10,155 bases of DNA from Pseudoxanthomonas suwonensis (GTDB lineage Bacteria; Pseudomonadota; Gammaproteobacteria; Xanthomonadales; Xanthomonadaceae), in NCBI GenBank assembly GCA_003240695.1, contig QFNC01000054.1:1-10155 (forward strand). The letters are read 5' to 3'. The notes beneath the pieces were generated by a model. The model had not been told where the DNA came from and did not search any database. It saw only the letters and a list, made by a program, of their open reading frames with translations. Shown here piece after piece: positions 6,821 through 10,155 of the stretch (the stretch's first letter is position 1; each line of letters opens with the position of its first letter). Position numbers and translations under genes: made by a program.

Positions 6821-7620
6821 CCGACCGAACCCAGCGCTGGCGGGACCGGCGCAGCCTGTTCGTCTCCGACCACCACTATCTTCCGCGCTACCCCGCGGCA
6901 CAGGTCGCGGTAGGGCTGTTCGGCCCAGGCGCAGCCGGAAGGCCTGCTCTAGCTGGCCTCATCGTCTTCGGGGTGCCGGCGACAGGAGCCGTGATCACCC
7001 GCCACACCGGGTTCACCGATCCTGCCCAAGGCTGCGTCCTGCAGCGGCTGTTATGCCTGCCCAGCGTCGCGGCGAACGGCGAAAGTTTCTTCGCCTCACG
7101 AGCCTTCCGTCTCCTGCGCTTCATGCGACCCCGGATCGAAGCCGTCGTCAGCTTTTCGGACCCAGCCTTCGGCCATTGTGGCGGCGTCTATGCCGCCCTG
7201 TCAGGCGCCTATCGCGGGCGAACGAGGCCGCGGCAGGTGCTCCGCATTGCCGGGGAGACCATCTCGGACCGGACGCTGTCCAAGATCCGCAACCTGGAAA
7301 GCGGCCATGCCGGCGCGATCGATCAGCTTGTGCGCCTCGGAGCGCCGCGCCCGAGGCCGATGGAGCATCCCCGCGCTTGGCTCGATCGATGCCGCGAGGC
7401 TCATATCCTGACCAGCGCCCGGCAAAGCCCGCTCTTTACCTACTGTTTCGAACTCACCCGCAATGCACGCCGCACGGGCGGGGCATTGCCCAGAATGGCC
7501 TATCCGGTTCGCTCCGACGTCCTGCGCGAGCAACTGGAAGCGTGTGCCGCGCCACTTTCCGACGGGAGCGTCCCGCTCGATTGCTCGCATCTAATCCTCG
7601 ACATCGCCGGTCACTCATGA
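6814..7620 (+). CDS. Mom-like DNA adenine modification protein (GNAT-related fold)
   Basis: The 268-residue product carries the pattern I associate with the phage Mu Mom family. An HHY motif near the N-terminus (20-22) is followed by a strand with LIVFGVPATGAV. Next comes the block LQRLLCLPSVAANGESFFASRAFRLL, and then VSFSDPAFGHCGGVY, with S115, D116, H121 and Y126. Mom proteins have a GNAT-related fold and convert adenine in DNA to a methylcarbamoyl derivative, which protects phage DNA from restriction. The C-terminal ~130 residues (after TRPRQVLR) are a less conserved extension. ATG at 6814 is chosen because it lies just before the first homologous residues and overlaps the previous gene by 7 nt. 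No strong Shine-Dalgarno precedes it, so coupling to the upstream gene is likely; GTG 6802 is an alternative. Family membership is from motif shape; a more general GNAT protein is the main alternative. Confidence 0.72.
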   Translation: MLTDRTQRWRDRRSLFVSDHHYLPRYPAAQVAVGLFGPGAAGRPALAGLIVFGVPATGAVITRHTGFTDPAQGCVLQRLLCLPSVAANGESFFASRAFRLLRFMRPRIEAVVSFSDPAFGHCGGVYAALSGAYRGRTRPRQVLRIAGETISDRTLSKIRNLESGHAGAIDQLVRLGAPRPRPMEHPRAWLDRCREAHILTSARQSPLFTYCFELTRNARRTGGALPRMAYPVRSDVLREQLEACAAPLSDGSVPLDCSHLILDIAGHS

Positions 7621-7652
7621 CGACCATTCCCGAAACCGCTGACCTACGCTAA
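7617..7652 (+). other. 11-codon open frame overlapping the Mom-like stop (possible gene remnant)
   Basis: ATG at 7617 overlaps the TGA of the Mom-like gene in the classic ATGA arrangement and opens a frame of only 11 codons, MTTIPETADLR, ending in TAA at 7652. Such an overlap is typical for a downstream gene in a coupled operon. The frame may therefore be the beginning of a lost neighbour, or chance. It is not claimed as a functional gene. Confidence 0.25.
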
Positions 7653-7664
7653 CCAGCAGGCCAA

Positions 7665-7670
7665 GGGAGG
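7665..7670 (+). promoter_or_regulatory. Shine-Dalgarno of the secreted-protein gene
   Basis: GGGAGG lies 7 nt before the ATG at 7678 and fixes that start. I see no convincing -35/-10 pair in the 57 nt between the Mom-like stop and this gene, so it may be read from upstream or from a promoter that does not match the standard consensus. Confidence 0.65.
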
Positions 7671-7677
7671 CTTATCC

Positions 7678-8316
7678 ATGTTGAACCGCTATAGCATCGC
7701 TGCCGTATCGTTGGCGATCGTCGCAACCGCTCCGGTGCAGGCGGGATTGTTCGGCCTGGGTAAGTTCAAAGTCGATCAGAGCGACGATCGGTTTTCGGCC
7801 AATGGGCTGACGATCTACAGCGGCCTGAATAACCGCATCAGCAAAAAGAGCCTCGCGGGCGGCACGCACATCGACGGATCGGGCGTGTTCGTCGAGCCGG
7901 TCGCGATCAAGAAGAAGGACGACGGGTCGATCGTCGCGCTCAGCTTCTTCATCCACAACGATGTTTCGGACGGCACCGGGCCCGGCGCTGCGCTGACGCT
8001 GGGCGAGCCCACGCGCATCAACTTCATCACCGGAGAAGGTGCGCCCATCAACCTGACGATCGAGCGCGGCAAGCGTCAGTGGAGCGACATCACGGCCTAT
8101 AACTCGGTCACGCGAACAGCCAGCACGGCGATCACCGAGACCGGCTTCGCGGACGTGACGCCCGAGCAATACCAGCGGATCATGAACGCGCCTCAACTGC
8201 TCGCAAAGATCGAGGGCGAGAAGCGCAGCATGACTTACGAGGTAAAGGACATCAGCAAGTCCTTTCAGATGAATTTGAAGACGTTCTGGAACGACTACGC
8301 GGCCAAACGCGCGTAA
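7678..8316 (+). CDS. Secreted (periplasmic) protein of unknown function, 212 aa
   Basis: The N-terminus is a clear Sec signal peptide: a charged MLNR start, a hydrophobic core at residues 5-19, and a probable cleavage after VQA at 20-22. The mature protein of about 190 residues starts GLFGLGKF and has no further membrane segment and no cysteine, so it is probably soluble in the periplasm. It is rich in beta-prone segments, with Lys-rich patches near residues 59 and 78-81. The C-terminal part, from about TPEQYQRIM on, is helical and ends in WNDYAAKRA. I do not recognise the family. Lysine is much more frequent than in the cluster upstream, which fits a different origin. It converges with the minus-strand gene ending at 8333. 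The Shine-Dalgarno is good. Confidence 0.85.
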   Translation: MLNRYSIAAVSLAIVATAPVQAGLFGLGKFKVDQSDDRFSANGLTIYSGLNNRISKKSLAGGTHIDGSGVFVEPVAIKKKDDGSIVALSFFIHNDVSDGTGPGAALTLGEPTRINFITGEGAPINLTIERGKRQWSDITAYNSVTRTASTAITETGFADVTPEQYQRIMNAPQLLAKIEGEKRSMTYEVKDISKSFQMNLKTFWNDYAAKRA

Positions 8317-8326
8317 AATACGTGCG
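8308..8326. terminator. Possible hairpin between convergent genes
   Basis: CGCGCGTA (8308-8315) pairs with TACGTGCG (8319-8326) around an AAA loop, giving 8 bp including one G-U pair. It overlaps the stop codon of the plus-strand gene and lies 6 nt beyond the end of the minus-strand gene. There is no proper U-tract on either side, only TTT at 8332-8334. It is at best a weak bidirectional terminator. Confidence 0.35.
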
Positions 8327-8332
8327 CCGACT

Positions 8333-9094
8333 TTAAGATGCCATTTCCGCGACCCTCGCAGCCCCCTTGTCGGACAGCGAGAACACGTCTCTCTCCGGAT
8401 CGTAACGGAGGAACCCGAGTGAAGCGAGACGCGAGACGGCACCGAGGTCCAGTGCTGTAGGACGACAAGGATCAAACGAGCGATCGTCGCCGTTCACCCG
8501 GGCGGCGATCGTCTTCAGCCAGGTGCCATCGCGCTCGGTTTCAGACTTCGCGCGTTGCACCGGGCTGAGAATGCGTGACGCAACGTCCGCGCGATAGCCA
8601 CCCGGACCCGCCCCGCCCGTTGGGCCTACCGGGTCGGCGTTCTCGGCAGCGGCCGGACCGGTCCGGTCAAGATCGACCTCAAACTTGTGACGGCATTTGG
8701 AGCAATACCACTGGCGATCATATCGCGCCTGCCCGACAGCGCGTTGCTCCTTCTGTGAAACGCCTACGGCGAACGCGGCGATGCCAGCGACGACGAACGC
8801 GATCGGAACCGCCATCACGAACGAGCCGATGCTATCAGCGGTGAAGAAGCCGATTAGAAGTGCAGCAGCGAAAACACCGACGAAGGTGAATGCCTCCAGC
8901 TCGAAACCCGTGGGCGCGTTGCGCGCAGCGGCGCCGCTGATCCGTTCGCTACTGCTACGTCCGCTCCATACACCGGGGCCACCCCGCGAGTACCAGACAC
9001 CGCCGCTCCGCCCCTGTGATCGGGAGATGCCCTGCTCGTAGATAGCCGAGCTCTTTTTGACGCTGCCCGATCCGCACTGTGGACACCTGACCAT
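8333..9094 (-). CDS. Membrane protein with split zinc ribbon and C-terminal winged-helix-like tail
   Basis: The 253-residue product begins MVRCPQCGSG, with C4 and C7. A second pair, YCSKCRHKF with C131 and C134, follows over 120 residues later; together they look like the two halves of one four-cysteine zinc ribbon. Between them are a Gly/Ser-rich stretch (about 22-58, starting with a YEQG motif) and two probable membrane helices (about 69-84 and 90-111). This layout resembles a widespread but uncharacterised bacterial family that starts CPxC and has a YExGTS segment. The C-terminal 60-70 residues (after ~185) look like a small winged-helix domain ending in FSLSDKGAARVAEMA; this could bind nucleic acid or be structural. 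The ATG at 9094 lies 3 nt after the stop of the nuclease gene, so the two were probably one operon; GGAG about 10 nt upstream is a modest ribosome-binding site. Function unknown. Confidence 0.82.
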   Translation of the reverse strand: MVRCPQCGSGSVKKSSAIYEQGISRSQGRSGGVWYSRGGPGVWSGRSSSERISGAAARNAPTGFELEAFTFVGVFAAALLIGFFTADSIGSFVMAVPIAFVVAGIAAFAVGVSQKEQRAVGQARYDRQWYCSKCRHKFEVDLDRTGPAAAENADPVGPTGGAGPGGYRADVASRILSPVQRAKSETERDGTWLKTIAARVNGDDRSFDPCRPTALDLGAVSRLASLGFLRYDPERDVFSLSDKGAARVAEMAS

Positions 9095-9097
9095 GTG

Positions 9098-10058
9098 TTA
9101 CCGCACTCCAGCTTTGGATCGACACGAACCGGCAATTTGACGGAGCCGATCGTCAACAGGTTCATCGTACCTGATGCACTCCAGCGTGATGCCCGCAAGT
9201 TTGCAGATGCGACGCTTCCGCTCGTCTCGCTCTACGGTCGCCGCGAACCCCGCCTCACCGCCGAATATGTCGATCGGATAATAGTGTTGTTCTCCCTGAT
9301 ACTCGATCGCGATACCGTGTTCCGGCAGAAAGATGTCCAGGTGCTGGGGCGAAAGCCAGCTTGGTCGCGCGTGACGCTCGATCAGGGCGTCGGGCAACAG
9401 CAGCTTGAGCGTGAGATACGCAGCCTCCTCCGCTTTCCAGCGGACTTCGTTGAAATCGCGCGCCCAAGCGGCCTCCAGCACATCGATCACCTCGTCACAC
9501 AGCGCACCGTATGCCGGAAGACGCCGCGGATCGGAGCGGGTGTTGGGATCAGTGGTCGCGCAAACCTTCGTCCAATGCTTGGTCAGGCATCCTTCCGAGG
9601 CCCAGCGCGCTACTACAGCTTCCGCCCACGTTGGTTGACTCCGGATTTGCTCCATGTTCCGCGCCTTGGCGTCGAGCTTCTCGAAATCGAGTTCGAACGG
9701 CGATGCCGAATGTTGGATCGCACAGGAAAGCAAAACGGCAGGGCTGGGTTCGTTTTGTCCGCTGATAAGGTCGCTGAGCAGTTCGCGGATGCAGGCGCGC
9801 GTCAGCCAGGCATGGGACACATAGAAGTCGATATTGGTAGGACGCGGATCGATCCACGCATCGAGGTCGCACCTGAGGCGAAACAGCAAGGTCTGGAACA
9901 GATCATAGCTGCCGAGGTATGTCAGCCAGTAAATCGCACGATCCAGCTCGCTTGCGACGCCGGATTTTTGCCATGAGCGGATATCGGCGAGGGCTTTCCG
10001 GTAGCCGGCATCAACGTCATTCAGAAACGCGACGATCTTATTTGACAGCGGCGTGGCC
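9098..10058 (-). pseudogene. PD-(D/E)xK-like nuclease gene, 5' end removed by IS6100
   Basis: The surviving 319 codons encode an unrecognised N-terminal region followed by a C-terminal nuclease-like core. The core has AEEAAYLTL, then QHLDIFLPEHGIAIEYQGEQH, then a region ending in RDERKRRICKLAGITLECIRYDE. The D (codon at 9335-9337) and the E-Y-Q (E at 9302-9304) fit the D...ExK/Q active site of the PD-(D/E)xK fold, close to Vsr/DUF559-type endonucleases. Reading upstream, the frame stays open through 10058 into the insertion sequence, where it hits a stop at 10085-10087. No ATG or GTG exists before the internal Met in NMEQIRS; the only early candidate is TTG at 9889. The start codon and promoter were therefore lost, or lie across the IS. 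The remnant is followed after 3 nt by the zinc-ribbon gene. It is probably non-functional unless expressed from a weak start. Confidence 0.75.
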
Positions 10059-10072
10059 GGCTCTGTTGCAAA
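10059..10072. repeat. IS6100 terminal inverted repeat
   Basis: GGCTCTGTTGCAAA is the 14-bp end of IS6100 and marks the exact junction with the interrupted nuclease gene. Read outward it contains TTGCAA, which in the related IS26 acts as a -35 box for hybrid promoters. No good -10 is found at 16-18 nt, the nearest candidate TAAGAT being about 25 nt away. Confidence 0.9.
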
Positions 10073-10112
10073 GATTGGCGGCAGTCAGAGGTAGGCTGTC
10101 GCTCTGCGCCGA

Positions 10113-10155
10113 TCAGGCGGCTGCTGCGAAATGGTGGTTGAGCATGCCCATGGCC
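10113..10155 (-). CDS. tnpA: IS6100 transposase, C-terminal end only
   Basis: The minus strand encodes the last 14 residues of the transposase, AMGMLNHHFAAAA and its stop at 10115-10113 (the first complete codon in the window is Ala at 10154-10152). This matches the remembered C-terminus of the IS6100 DDE transposase, which catalyses replicative transposition. The catalytic residues and start codon lie outside the window, so integrity cannot be judged. The gene is read from right to left, towards the interrupted nuclease gene. Confidence 0.9.
   Translation of the reverse strand, partial: AMGMLNHHFAAAA

Larger units (their letters stand above)
10059..10155 (-). mobile_element. IS6100 (IS6 family), one end; continues past the window
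   Basis: The boundary is the 14-bp IS6100 terminal repeat GGCTCTGTTGCAAA. The following GATTGGCGGCAGTCAGAGG and the tnpA 3' end match my memory of IS6100, a broad-host-range element common on antibiotic-resistance and catabolic plasmids and frequent in sphingomonads. IS6-family elements move by replicative cointegrate formation and make 8-bp target duplications; the flanking 8 bp here is GCGTGGCC (10051-10058). The far end is outside the window, so it cannot be said whether the duplication is intact or the IS is part of a composite. Confidence 0.93.

Noticed and set aside
6672..7652. 326-codon plus-strand frame overlapping the Mom-like gene
   Set aside because: It is Arg/Pro/Ser-rich without motifs, while the alternative frame has the Mom-like blocks. 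Only its last 11 codons are mentioned, as a possible remnant.
9095..9976. 293-codon plus-strand frame opposite the nuclease gene
   Set aside because: The minus strand carries the LDIF...IEYQGEQH nuclease motif and runs in operon order with the zinc-ribbon gene. The plus frame has no motif.
10035..10071. Hybrid promoter from the IS6100 end (TTGCAA as -35) driving the nuclease remnant
   Set aside because: The best -10 candidate, TAAGAT, is about 25 nt away, and the hexamers at 16-18 nt are poor.

Overview
The window is GC-rich DNA with high-GC codon use throughout. It looks like an accessory region (plasmid or integrative element) of an alphaproteobacterium, plausibly a sphingomonad. That host guess rests on base composition, on the DUF3768 relative and on my memory of where IS6100 is common; no housekeeping gene is present to confirm it.

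Layout. Positions 14-7620 hold seven tightly packed plus-strand genes that look like one transcription unit, probably continuing upstream of the window. In order they are a GHKL (Hsp90/histidine-kinase fold) ATPase, a PP-loop PAPS-reductase-like protein, a small DUF3768 protein, a DpdA-like member of the tRNA-guanine transglycosylase (TGT) family, a C5-cytosine DNA methyltransferase, a 96-residue unknown protein, and a protein resembling Mu Mom DNA-modification enzymes. Neighbouring genes overlap by 1-7 nt at four of the six junctions. The methyltransferase carries an array of about ten degenerate repeats, each ending in a VADPR-like motif, where its target-recognition domain should be.

The cluster therefore combines three enzyme families known or expected to modify DNA bases: 7-deazaguanine exchange (DpdA), cytosine C5 methylation, and Mom-type adenine acylation. 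A PP-loop enzyme and an ATPase accompany them. The most economical reading, which is inference, is a DNA hypermodification or anti-restriction island carried by a mobile element to protect its DNA. I do not recognise this exact combination as a named system.

After 7620 the character changes. A small secreted protein of unknown function (7678-8316, plus) converges with a minus-strand pair. The pair is a PD-(D/E)xK-like nuclease gene, followed 3 nt later by a membrane protein with a split zinc ribbon and a C-terminal winged-helix-like tail. The nuclease gene is cut at its 5' end by an insertion sequence that I recognise as IS6100. Its 14-bp terminal repeat begins at 10059, and the 3' end of its tnpA runs off the window end.

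I saw no tRNA, rRNA, CRISPR array or replication origin. No convincing promoter was found.
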